Assembly (NCBI GenBank): GCA_027485045.1
Contig: JAIXRU010000030.1
Location: 1 to 33,554 of the forward strand
Direction of reading: 5' to 3'
Length of the DNA stretch: 33,554 bases
From: Opitutaceae bacterium
GTDB lineage: Bacteria; Verrucomicrobiota; Verrucomicrobiia; Opitutales; Opitutaceae
Under the pieces are notes generated by a model, which searched no databases, was not told where the DNA came from, and was given only the letters and a program-made list of their open reading frames with translations. Positions 1-7,851 of this stretch are shown here, in pieces. The stretch's first letter is position 1. Each line of letters starts with the position of its first letter. The translations under genes were made by a program, and so were the position numbers.

Positions 1-560
1 ACATCACCGCCGAGCGTTTGGCGCCCTACACGCCGCGAGGCACCGAGGTCGGCGTGGTGCTCGATCTCATGATCCACGATATCGGCATCGTGTTGGCGCT
101 GGTTAAGTCGCCGATTCGCAAAATCGACAGCGTCGGCGTGCACGTGCTTTCGAAAACCGAGGACATCGCCAACGCGCGCATCGAATTTGAAAACGGGTGC
201 GTCGCCAACCTGAGCGCCAGTCGCATGAGCCTGAAGAAAAACCGGGAAATCCGCATCTTTCAGGACGACGCCTACCTCTCGCTCGATTTCATGAACCAGA
301 AGGGCCATCTGGTGAAAAAGAGCGACGTGATCGCCTACGGTTTAAAGGTGAAGATCGGTTTGGCCAAAGCCGGCGACGCCAGCTCCATCCCCGTGCAGGA
401 TATTCCCATCGAAAAAGACGAGCCCCTGAAACTCGAATTACAGCATTTCACGGAAAGTGTGGCCGAGCTGAAGCAACCCAAGGTGGGCGCGGCGCTGGGC
501 AAAACCGCGCTCGAGGTCGCGATACAAATCACCGAACAAATCAAAGCGGCGAAGAAATGA
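1..560 (+). CDS. Gfo/Idh/MocA-family oxidoreductase, C-terminal part (cut by window start)
   Basis: This is the C-terminal ~185 residues of an NAD(P)-dependent sugar oxidoreductase; the Rossmann half lies outside the window. The frame is open from base 3. The segment DLMIHDIGIVL is the usual catalytic-domain motif of the family, with the His-Asp pair near the substrate. The stop codon overlaps the lpxB start as ATGA, so the two genes are probably translationally coupled. Known background: in some bacteria a Gfo/Idh enzyme (GnnA) encoded next to lpxA/lpxB oxidises UDP-GlcNAc at C3 to make amide-linked lipid A. The context here makes a GnnA-like role plausible, but that is inference. The family call is firm and the substrate is not. 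Confidence 0.85.
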   Translation, partial: ITAERLAPYTPRGTEVGVVLDLMIHDIGIVLALVKSPIRKIDSVGVHVLSKTEDIANARIEFENGCVANLSASRMSLKKNREIRIFQDDAYLSLDFMNQKGHLVKKSDVIAYGLKVKIGLAKAGDASSIPVQDIPIEKDEPLKLELQHFTESVAELKQPKVGAALGKTALEVAIQITEQIKAAKK

Positions 561-1705
561 GCGGTGCGGCCCTCCCCTTTCGACTCGCCCCGCCCGCCTC
601 CGGCCGGGTGGACCTGCTCGTGATCGCGGGCGAACACTCGGGCGACGAGCACGCCGCCCGCATGGTGGCGGACTTGCGCTTGCGCGTGCCCGGCACCGAG
701 GTGTGCGCGCTGGGCGGCCGGCATCTGGCCGCCAGCGGGGCGCACTTGCTGCACGACCTGACGGCGTCTTCCGTGGTCGGCCTGGTCGAGGTGTTGAAAA
801 ACTACTCGTTCTTCAAAGCGCTCTTTTACGAAACCTTGCGCTGGATCGAGGAACACCGGCCGCGCGCGGTCTGTTTTATCGATTACCCCGGTTTAAATCT
901 CCGTCTTGCCGCCGCGCTCAACGAACGCGGCTTGGCGGCCAAGGCAGGCGGCCCCGTCAAACTCCTGTTTTACATCTCGCCGCAAATCTGGGCTTGGAAA
1001 TCCGGGCGCCGCTTCACCATGGCCAAACATCTGGATGCGCTGGCCTGCATTTTCCCGTTCGAGGTGGCGTGTTATGCCGACACCGATTTACCGGTGGAGT
1101 TTGTCGGGCATCCTTTTCTGGCCGAGGACTATGTTGCACCGGTGAGCTTCAACCCGGCGGCACCGGTTTTGTTGCTGCCCGGCAGTCGCAAGCAGGCGGT
1201 GGCGCGAATCTGGCCGGTCTTGCGCGATGGTTATCTCGCCTATGGAAACCGGAGCGCGCGGGCGATTTATCCCAGTCCGGCGATCCGGGAAGTGATCGAA
1301 CGCGAAGGCGTGCCGCAGGGCGTGGAGCTGGTGCCCAATGGCGGCGTCGTCGAAGCCTCCGCCGTGCTGACCTCCAGTGGCACGATGTCGCTGCATTGCG
1401 CGCTGGCCGGATTGCCCGGTGCGATTGCTTACCGTGCGAACCCGATCACCTACCTGCTCGGCCGCTGGCTGGTGAAAATCCCTTACCTCGGGATCAACAA
1501 TCTGCTCCTGCGCGAGGCCATGTATCCGGAGTTTATTCAAGGCGCCGCCACCCCGCAGGCGCTCGCCGCCGAGTTGCGCGAGTGTGTGGAAAGCCCGGCT
1601 CGCCTCGCCTCGACCCAGCAGCAGGTCGAACGCTTGCGCACCCACTTGCGCCAGCCAGTCGGTGGCACGGTCGTCGATTGGCTGCTGCGCCGCGGGCTGG
1701 GTTAA
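557..1705 (+). CDS. lpxB: Lipid-A-disaccharide synthase LpxB
   Basis: This is a GT19 glycosyltransferase that joins UDP-2,3-diacylglucosamine and lipid X into the lipid A disaccharide at the inner face of the cytoplasmic membrane. The protein has 382 residues, normal for LpxB. Visible motifs are the N-terminal GEHSGD loop (residues 25-30, usually GE.SGD), SPQIWAWK (141-148, the conserved SP..WAW motif) and a C-terminal glycosyltransferase half with TSSGTMSLHCAL. The ATG at 557 was chosen because it overlaps the upstream stop codon and the protein then starts just before the GEHSGD strand. The reading frame stays open further upstream, but only as a shadow of the oxidoreductase gene. It implies an outer membrane with lipopolysaccharide. 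Confidence 0.95.
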   Translation: MSGAALPFRLAPPASGRVDLLVIAGEHSGDEHAARMVADLRLRVPGTEVCALGGRHLAASGAHLLHDLTASSVVGLVEVLKNYSFFKALFYETLRWIEEHRPRAVCFIDYPGLNLRLAAALNERGLAAKAGGPVKLLFYISPQIWAWKSGRRFTMAKHLDALACIFPFEVACYADTDLPVEFVGHPFLAEDYVAPVSFNPAAPVLLLPGSRKQAVARIWPVLRDGYLAYGNRSARAIYPSPAIREVIEREGVPQGVELVPNGGVVEASAVLTSSGTMSLHCALAGLPGAIAYRANPITYLLGRWLVKIPYLGINNLLLREAMYPEFIQGAATPQALAAELRECVESPARLASTQQQVERLRTHLRQPVGGTVVDWLLRRGLG

Positions 1706-1799
1706 ACTGAAAACGAGTCACGCCCGCGCTGCGTTCCGGCATGATAAACCGGCTGCACACTTGCGGATGCCCGCTGATGACTAATGCTGACGATCTTAC

Positions 1800-3902
1800 A
1801 TGAGTTCTGATTCTCCCTCTGCCGTCTCGAATCCCTTCCTTGATGATACGTTTCTTATTCGCTGGGTCGACCATCGGCCTGAATTGATTGCGCCGGCCAT
1901 CACGATTGCCCTGAGCGAGGGCCAGGCCGCCCTGGAAGCCATCGCCGCACGGGCGGAGAGCGGAGACGCCACTTTTGAAAACACGTTTGTCGCGCTGGAA
2001 ACCGCTACCGAGCGTTTGAACTACGCTTGGTCCAAGGTGACGCACTTGCAGTCAGTGGCCGACTCGCCCGCGCTGCGGGAGGCGCACAATGCCATGCTCC
2101 CGCAAGTTTCGGCCTTTAACGCCGCCATACCCTTGAACCCGCGCCTTTGGGCCGCACTGCAAGCCGGTGCCGCTTCGCCCTCGGGCCGCGACGCGACCGG
2201 CGCTTGGGCGCGGCTGCGCGAAGAGACGCTGGCGAATTTCCGCGAGGCCGGTGCCAACCTGCCGGCGACGGCGCGCGCGCGGCTGGAAGCGATCGAGTCG
2301 GAACTGGCCCAGCTCACTCAAAAATACTCGGAGAACACCCTCGATTCAACCAACGCCTGGCAACTGGTGGTCGAGGATCCGAAACGTTTGCTCGGCTTGC
2401 CTCCCCATGCGGTAGCCGGCGCCAGGGACTCGGCGCGCAAGAAAGGCCTCGGCACCGATGCAGCACCCGTCTGGCGCTTTACCCTGCACGGCCCATCGCA
2501 GGAACCGGTGATGCTTTACGCCGAGGACGAGTCTTTGCGCCGCGAGCTCTGGGCCGCCTCGGTCGCGGTGGCAGCCGAAGCCGAAGGCGGAAAGTGGGAC
2601 AACGGCCCCTTGGTGCAGAAAATACTCGCCCTGCGCGCGGAGAAGGCCGCGGTGCTGGGCCGGGACAATTTCGCCGATCTGGTGCTGTCCCGCCGCATGG
2701 CGAAAAACGGCGCAAAAGCGCTGGAGTTTGTGACCGACTTCGAAGCCCGCTGCCGGCCGGCTTTCACCCGCGAGATCGAGGAGTTGGAGCGCTTCAAGGC
2801 GGAGGCCACCGCGAGCCCGGTCGCCCGCCTGAAAGCTTGGGAAGTTTCTTTCTGGGCCGAGCGGCTTCGCCTGGCCCGCCATGCGTTCGACGAGGAGGCG
2901 CTGCGTCCGTATTTCGAGGTAACGAAAGTCCAGTCCGGGTTGTTCGAGCTGGCCACGCGCATCTTCGGCCTGCGCATCGCCGAGGTGACCATACCGCTTG
3001 AGGCCAAATGGTGCGAAGAGGTGAAGTATTATGAAATCCACGACGAGAACGGCCGCCACCTCGGTTCGTTCTACGCCGATTGGCATCCCCGCGAGTCCAA
3101 ACGCGGCGGCGCCTGGATGGGCTATCTGGTGACGGGAGGGCATCGCGCAGAGGCGGCGGGGGGCGCGCGGGAGCCCCATCTCGGCTACATTTGCGGCAAT
3201 ATGTCGCCGCCCACGCCCGGTCAGCCGGCGCTCCTCACCCATCGCGAAGTGGAGACGATTTTCCATGAATTCGGGCACCTCTTGCATCACCTGCTGGGCG
3301 AGGTGCCGGTGAAGTCCCTGAACGGCGTCAATGTCGCGTGGGACTTCGTCGAGCTGCCTTCCCAAATCATGGAAAACTGGTGCTGGGAACGGGCCTCGCT
3401 CGACCTCTTCGCCCGCCATCATGAGACGGGTGCCCCGATACCGGAGGACTTGTTCAACAAGATGGTCGGCGCACGGAATTTTCGCTCGGCCTGCGCCGCC
3501 ATGCGCCAGACTCAATTCGCCAAGATGGATCTGTTGTTGCACCTGCGCGCCCAAGATTTTGTGACCGGCGACCTGGAGGCCAAGACCAGGGCCTTGATCG
3601 CGGATTGCATGCTGCCGACCGAGCCCCCCGCCCGGACTATCGTGCGGCGCTTCGGGCACCTGTTCTCCGATCCGGTGGGCTATGCGGCGGGCTACTATTC
3701 TTACAAATGGGCGGAGGTGCTGGAGGCGGATGCCTTCACCCGTTGGAAACAGGAAGACGTGTTTTCCCGTGCCGTGGGGGCGGAATTCGTCGAGCACATC
3801 TTGAGCAAGGGCAACAGCGAGGATGCCGAGGTGCTGTTCCGACGCTTTATGGGCCGCGATGCGGACCCGGCTGCTTTGCTGCAGCGCAGTGGTTTGGCTT
3901 AA
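1800..3902 (+). CDS. M3 family oligopeptidase (oligopeptidase A / PrlC-like)
   Basis: This is a cytoplasmic zinc oligopeptidase that degrades short peptides, including cleaved signal peptides in characterised relatives. Its 700 residues match the family length of about 680-700. The zinc site is HEFGH at residues 489-493, with the third ligand probably Glu518 in the WDFVELPSQ stretch; the downstream MENW is typical of the family. The C-terminal YYSYKWAEVLEADAF motif is also conserved in OpdA/PrlC. No signal peptide is visible. The gene stands alone, 94 bases after lpxB and before a long non-coding stretch. Confidence 0.95.
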   Translation: MSSDSPSAVSNPFLDDTFLIRWVDHRPELIAPAITIALSEGQAALEAIAARAESGDATFENTFVALETATERLNYAWSKVTHLQSVADSPALREAHNAMLPQVSAFNAAIPLNPRLWAALQAGAASPSGRDATGAWARLREETLANFREAGANLPATARARLEAIESELAQLTQKYSENTLDSTNAWQLVVEDPKRLLGLPPHAVAGARDSARKKGLGTDAAPVWRFTLHGPSQEPVMLYAEDESLRRELWAASVAVAAEAEGGKWDNGPLVQKILALRAEKAAVLGRDNFADLVLSRRMAKNGAKALEFVTDFEARCRPAFTREIEELERFKAEATASPVARLKAWEVSFWAERLRLARHAFDEEALRPYFEVTKVQSGLFELATRIFGLRIAEVTIPLEAKWCEEVKYYEIHDENGRHLGSFYADWHPRESKRGGAWMGYLVTGGHRAEAAGGAREPHLGYICGNMSPPTPGQPALLTHREVETIFHEFGHLLHHLLGEVPVKSLNGVNVAWDFVELPSQIMENWCWERASLDLFARHHETGAPIPEDLFNKMVGARNFRSACAAMRQTQFAKMDLLLHLRAQDFVTGDLEAKTRALIADCMLPTEPPARTIVRRFGHLFSDPVGYAAGYYSYKWAEVLEADAFTRWKQEDVFSRAVGAEFVEHILSKGNSEDAEVLFRRFMGRDADPAALLQRSGLA

Positions 3903-4314
3903 CTAAATGGGTTCTGCGCGGTTTTGAGTGGGTGCAAAGACCGGGAAAGAACCGCTAATGCGGCGAGCCAAAGTCCGCCGCCGAGATTTCACCTGCCGAC
4001 CAAGTCGGCCGACGCGGTCGATTCCTCGGCCAATTGCCTCGCTGGTAAAATGGCTAATTGCTTCTTTAAGCTATCTTTACTCTATGTCGAGGCCATTGGC
4101 CGTAACGTCGAACACGGCCGTTTCGCAACGCGAAGCCACTCGCTCTCTGCCGCGCTCATTGAGCCGCGGCATTAGCGGTCAAACCAAAGCTACCCACTGA
4201 AAACAGTGAGGAACCACTAAATGGATATAGCTTAGGACAAAACCGCTCCGTCGCGGCCAAGGTCGGGGAATGGGATCGCGCCCCTGCTTCGATATGGAGT
4301 AGGCAAGAGACGCT
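3903..4314. other. 412-base non-coding stretch with nested inverted repeats
   Basis: No reading frame here looks coding; the short frames have no recognisable motif and odd composition. It holds the nested dyads listed at 3951-4179. The last 130 bases lead to the cupin gene and presumably carry its promoter, but no clear -35/-10 pair could be picked. Confidence 0.6.
3951..4179. repeat. Nested inverted-repeat element, possible MITE-like or structured RNA element
   Basis: Perfect 11-base outer arms ACCGCTAATGC (3951-3961) and GCATTAGCGGT (4169-4179) enclose a 15-base inner pair with one mismatch at 4027-4041 (CGGCCAATTGCCTCG) and 4088-4102 (CGAGGCCATTGGCCG). Between them sits a perfect small hairpin, GCCGAC-CAA-GTCGGC (about 3995-4009), and a second one, TTCGC-AAC-GCGAA, on the right side. 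The whole could fold back on itself. No transposase and no convincing target-site duplication is visible. A non-autonomous mobile element or a structured RNA are both possible. Confidence 0.45.
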
Positions 4315-4779
4315 ATGATTATCGCTGATCTTGCCAAAATCCCGGGCGGGACCTTCCCCGCGCAACGTTGGGGCCGTGGTCTCGTGGGCCAGGCCTCCCA
4401 ACCAATCCAAGCCAAGGGTTTTTCCATGGGCTTCTCCGTGCTTGCGCCCAAGGGCGGGCAGGTGCCCTGGCACAACCAGGAGCAGGAGGAGGTCTATTTT
4501 ATCACGCAAGGCGAAGGCCAGATCTGCGTCGATAACGAATGCTCCCCGATCAAGGCCGGCCAGGCGGTCTACATGCCGCCGGGTAAATTTCACCAATTGA
4601 CCAATACCGGTGACGAGCCGATGCACATGATCTATGTGTATTGCCCCGGCGGTGACGTGGCCCACTGGCGGCAGGAGCTCAACGGCACCCTGCCGGTCGC
4701 CGGTGTCGGCGAGATTCCGCCGCTGCCCCCCGGCGCTGAAGCGCAATGGACCAAGGTCGAGCCCAAGCCCCTCGGCTAA
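4315..4779 (+). CDS. Cupin domain-containing protein
   Basis: A 154-residue single-domain cupin. The beta-barrel metal motifs are visible around residues 55-75 (WHNQEQEEVYFITQGEG, giving His and Glu ligands) and 85-105 (AGQAVYMPPGKFHQLTN, the second motif with its His). The final 30 residues are proline-rich and probably outside the barrel. Small cupins of this kind bind sugars or act as isomerases or dioxygenases; the sequence does not say which. It converges on the AraC-type regulator that follows, whose N-terminal domain is also a cupin. Confidence 0.85.
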   Translation: MIIADLAKIPGGTFPAQRWGRGLVGQASQPIQAKGFSMGFSVLAPKGGQVPWHNQEQEEVYFITQGEGQICVDNECSPIKAGQAVYMPPGKFHQLTNTGDEPMHMIYVYCPGGDVAHWRQELNGTLPVAGVGEIPPLPPGAEAQWTKVEPKPLG

Positions 4780-4812
4780 AGACGGTCCAAGCCCGGGCTG
4801 CTTTCCACGGCC

Positions 4813-5583
4813 TCACTGCCTGCGCCATGCGCTGGGGGTGAGGCCGGTTTGTTTACGGAACCAGCGGGAGAAATAGTTGGGGTCGTCGAAACCGGCCTTG
4901 GCGGCGGCGGCGCCTATGCCCGCGTCTTCGCGCAGGGCGGTTTGCGCCGCTTGCAGGCGTTCTTGATCGCGCAGACCGCGTAAACTCAGGCCGTGTTCAC
5001 GTTTTAGGCGGCGGCTCAGGGCGTCCCGCACGTAACCGCTTTCCCGGGCGATTTCATTAAACGGCTTGGCGGTGCGTAAACTTTCGCGCACGCGCACCAC
5101 CAAGGGGGACGCGGTCACCGGCAGGGGGGAGTCGTCGGATTTAGGCGGCTCCAGCAGGCGGGCGACGACGGATAAAATGGCGGGGTAGTCGGAGAGTTGC
5201 AGGCGGCCCTTGGTCGGCACGCGGGCCAGCAGGGCGTGCAGCTCGTTCAAGGCGCTTTGCGGCAGATGCCGGTGCTGGATGCGGGTGCCCGGGCGGTTTT
5301 CATATTCCAACACCAGGCAGAGCGGGCGGCTGTTGCCGGCCATGGCGAAACCATGGCTAACGCCGGGCGGAATCATAAACAAATCACCGGCCCGGGCCTC
5401 GACCCGACGATCGCGCAGGATCTGCACGCCTTCGCCGGACAGGTAGAGAATCAGTTGGTGGTAGCTGTGGGAATGGGAGGCGACCTCCGCCTCGCGATGC
5501 CGGTTAAGCTGCAGTTTGCGCAGCACGAAACCGAGGGCGTGGATTTCGATTTTCTGTACCAAAAGGGGACTCCAGGCGAGCAT
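4813..5583 (-). CDS. AraC-family transcriptional regulator with N-terminal cupin sensor domain
   Basis: The N-terminal half is a cupin sugar-sensing domain (HSHSYHQLILYLSGEG, then a MIPPGVSHGF second motif). The C-terminal ~100 residues hold the two helix-turn-helix motifs; the end, GFDDPNYFSRWFRKQTGLTP, is the classic second-HTH signature of AraC/XylS. It is transcribed divergently from the Gfo/Idh gene at 5718, so control of that sugar oxidoreductase is the obvious inference. The start is uncertain: ATG at 5583 is used here (256 residues), while a TTG at 5646 would add 21 residues. Neither has a clear ribosome binding site. Confidence 0.9.
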   Translation of the reverse strand: MLAWSPLLVQKIEIHALGFVLRKLQLNRHREAEVASHSHSYHQLILYLSGEGVQILRDRRVEARAGDLFMIPPGVSHGFAMAGNSRPLCLVLEYENRPGTRIQHRHLPQSALNELHALLARVPTKGRLQLSDYPAILSVVARLLEPPKSDDSPLPVTASPLVVRVRESLRTAKPFNEIARESGYVRDALSRRLKREHGLSLRGLRDQERLQAAQTALREDAGIGAAAAKAGFDDPNYFSRWFRKQTGLTPSAWRRQ

Positions 5584-5717
5584 GGCAGTGGGCAAGGGGG
5601 GTAAACGGGTGCGTGCTAGCAAGTGTCGGCATTGTTCTAACTGCAAGTCAGGTCTTCAGGTATAGTAAAGTTGAGACGATTAAAACCCTCATCACCCCAA
5701 ACTAAAATTCCGAAACC
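5584..5717. promoter_or_regulatory. Divergent promoter region between araC-type and Gfo/Idh genes
   Basis: This 134-base spacer separates two divergent genes, so it must carry both promoters and probably the AraC-type operator. A TATAGT stretch at about 5661-5666 could be a -10 box reading right, but no -35 at proper spacing was found. The call rests on gene layout rather than on a recognised motif. Confidence 0.4.
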
Positions 5718-6863
5718 ATGACCACGCACAAAGTCGGCATCATTATGAACGGCGTCACCGGACGCATGGGAACGAACCAGCATCTGATTCGTTCCATCAA
5801 AGCCATCATCGATCAAGGCGGCGTTCGCTTGAACGACTCCGAAGTCATCATGCCTGATCCGATTCTAATCGGACGCAGCGAGTCCAAGCTCGCCGCGCTG
5901 GCCGCCCGCGTGGGCGTGAAGCGCTACTCCACCGATCTTGATGCGGCCCTGGCCGATGCCGGCAACCAAATCTACTTCGACTCCACCCTTACCGGCCAGC
6001 GCCCCACGGGCGTGCGCAAGGCCATCGCCGCCAAGAAACATATTTACTGCGAAAAACCCACCGCCACGACCTCCAAGGAAGCGCTCGCGCTTTATGACGA
6101 AGTGACCGCCGCCGGTCTGAAAAACGGCGTGGTGCAGGACAAGCTCTGGCTCCCCGGCTTGGTTAAGTTGAAGTGGCTGATCGACCAGGGCTTCTTCGGC
6201 AAAATCCTCAGCGTGCGTGGCGAGTTCGGCTACTGGGTATTCACCGGCGAACATGAGAAGTTGCAGCGCCCCTCCTGGAACTACCGCAAGGAAGAGGATG
6301 GCGGCATCATCGTGGATATGATCTGCCACTGGCAGTATGTGATCCAGAACCTGTTCGGTGACATCAAGAGCCTCACCTGTTTGGGTGCCACCCACATCCC
6401 CACGCGCTGGGATGAGGCGGGCAAGCCCTACAAGTGTACCGCCGACGATGCCGCTTACGCCACCTTCGAGCTCAAGAACGGCACCATCCTGCATTTTAAC
6501 TCTTCCTGGGCCACCCGGGTTGACCGCGACGATCTGCTGACCCTGCACGTCGACGGCACGCACGGCACTGCGGTCGCCGGGCTGCGCGATTGCAAGGCTC
6601 AGGCCATGGCCGCCACCCCTCGTTGTGTTTGGAATCCGGATATCGATAGCCCGATCAAGTATCGCGACGGCTGGACCCGCGTGCCCGACCAAGGCGTTTA
6701 CGACAACGCGTTCAAAGTTCAGTGGGAACTCTTCCTGCGCCACGTGGTGAAGAACGAACCGTTCCCCTGGAGCCTCAAAGAGGGTGCGAAGGGTGTGCAG
6801 CTCGCGGAGCTGAGTCTCGCCAGTTGGGCGGAGCGCAAGTGGGTCGACGTGCCCTCGCTCTAA
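5718..6863 (+). CDS. Gfo/Idh/MocA-family oxidoreductase
   Basis: A 381-residue NAD(P)-dependent oxidoreductase with complete two-domain architecture. The N-terminal nucleotide loop is GVTGRMGTN (residues 13-21), unusual for the family in resembling the GxxGRMG loop of dihydrodipicolinate reductases. The CEKPTA motif near residue 112 carries the family's EKP lysine, and GGIIVDMICHWQYVI near 195-209 is the substrate-side helix with the conserved His. It probably oxidises or epimerises a sugar or sugar derivative. The divergent AraC/cupin regulator suggests induction by a carbohydrate. A strong terminator follows, so it is probably monocistronic. Confidence 0.9.
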   Translation: MTTHKVGIIMNGVTGRMGTNQHLIRSIKAIIDQGGVRLNDSEVIMPDPILIGRSESKLAALAARVGVKRYSTDLDAALADAGNQIYFDSTLTGQRPTGVRKAIAAKKHIYCEKPTATTSKEALALYDEVTAAGLKNGVVQDKLWLPGLVKLKWLIDQGFFGKILSVRGEFGYWVFTGEHEKLQRPSWNYRKEEDGGIIVDMICHWQYVIQNLFGDIKSLTCLGATHIPTRWDEAGKPYKCTADDAAYATFELKNGTILHFNSSWATRVDRDDLLTLHVDGTHGTAVAGLRDCKAQAMAATPRCVWNPDIDSPIKYRDGWTRVPDQGVYDNAFKVQWELFLRHVVKNEPFPWSLKEGAKGVQLAELSLASWAERKWVDVPSL

Positions 6864-6942
6864 ACCCGCGTTTATTTTTCCGCGTCGGCGTGTGGTGCGT
6901 TCGGTGCGGATTCAACCCCTGACCAAAAGCCAGGGAGTGGTG

Positions 6943-6975
6943 AGCCGGTGCGGTTACAAATCGCACCGGCTTTTT
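6943..6975 (+). terminator. Rho-independent terminator after the Gfo/Idh gene
   Basis: A perfect 10-bp stem, AGCCGGTGCG (6943-6952) with CGCACCGGCT (6962-6971), and a 9-base loop are followed by TTTT. It lies 80 bases past the stop codon at 6863. Confidence 0.9.
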
Positions 6976-7048
6976 CATGCACGGCCACTTCCACTTGCAA
7001 AGCGTCAAAAGGCGTACCTTTTACGCCGTAATCTAACCCAATCTAACC

Positions 7049-7738
7049 ATGACTATCTGGATACTACTCATTATCGTTCCCATGCTCTTCGGCTTCTATG
7101 CCCAAATGAAGATCCGCAGTGCCTATCAGAAAAACGCGCAGGTCGGCTCGCGCAGCCGCATCACCGGACGTGAGGCGGCCGAAGCGGTCATTCGTTCCGC
7201 CGGCATCACGGATGTGAAGATCATCGAAGTTCCCGGCGAACTTACCGACCATTACAACCCGATGACCAAGGAGCTCGCGCTCTCCGAGCATAATTACCAC
7301 GGCTCCAGCCTCGCCGCCCTCGGCGTCGCGGCCCACGAGGCCGGTCACGCCATCCAGCACAAGGTAGGCTACTCCATGATGACGGTTCGCCAGACCCTCG
7401 CGCCCGCGACCCAAATCGCCGCCAGCGTTTCCAACTTCGTCATGATCGCGGGCATTTTCCTGCTGAGCACCGCGATTGGCGGCAAGCTGCTGGTGGTCGG
7501 CGCGATCGCCCTCGCGGTGATCTGTCTCTTCCAGTTCGTGACCTTGCCGGTGGAGTTTGATGCCAGCCGCCGGGCCAAGGAACAGTTGGTCGGGCTCGGT
7601 ATTCTTGACCGTGACGAAATGTCCGGCGTGAACGAGACCCTGAACGCCGCCGCTCTGACCTACGTGGCTGCCTTCGTCGCCGCCCTGGGCTCGCTCCTGC
7701 ACATCCTGCTCATGCTCTCGGGTCGCCGGGAGGAGTAA
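7049..7738 (+). CDS. Membrane zinc metallopeptidase (YugP-like, Zn_peptidase_2)
   Basis: A 229-residue integral membrane protease-like protein. An N-terminal hydrophobic helix (residues 2-18) is followed by a soluble part with the zinc motif HEAGH (96-100). Hydrophobic segments lie at about 120-145 and 150-170, and a last one at 205-223. The PVEFDASRRAKEQL stretch (about 172) carries the third-ligand region seen in this family. The length matches YugP-type proteins, whose substrates are not known. It is flanked on both sides by strong terminators, so it is an isolated transcription unit. Confidence 0.92.
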   Translation: MTIWILLIIVPMLFGFYAQMKIRSAYQKNAQVGSRSRITGREAAEAVIRSAGITDVKIIEVPGELTDHYNPMTKELALSEHNYHGSSLAALGVAAHEAGHAIQHKVGYSMMTVRQTLAPATQIAASVSNFVMIAGIFLLSTAIGGKLLVVGAIALAVICLFQFVTLPVEFDASRRAKEQLVGLGILDRDEMSGVNETLNAAALTYVAAFVAALGSLLHILLMLSGRREE

Positions 7739-7767
7739 GCGGTTTCAACAGCGCAACGCTGCGACCG

Positions 7768-7807
7768 ACGCGGTGTCCCGATGACCGGGCACCGCGTTTT
7801 TGTTTTT
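7768..7807 (+). terminator. Rho-independent terminator after the zinc peptidase gene
   Basis: The outer stem ACGCGGTG (7768-7775) pairs with CACCGCGT (7790-7797), and an inner CCCG/CGGG stem extends it. The run TTTTTGTTTTT follows directly. Confidence 0.92.
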
Positions 7808-7851
7808 CGTGTATTGTCAGAACGCTGCGGGGACGCGATAGGTGGCCGCCC

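Noticed and set aside
3905-4200. Short + strand ORFs in the gap after the M3 peptidase
   Set aside because: They run through the nested inverted repeats, share the same bases in several frames and show no domain or start signal.
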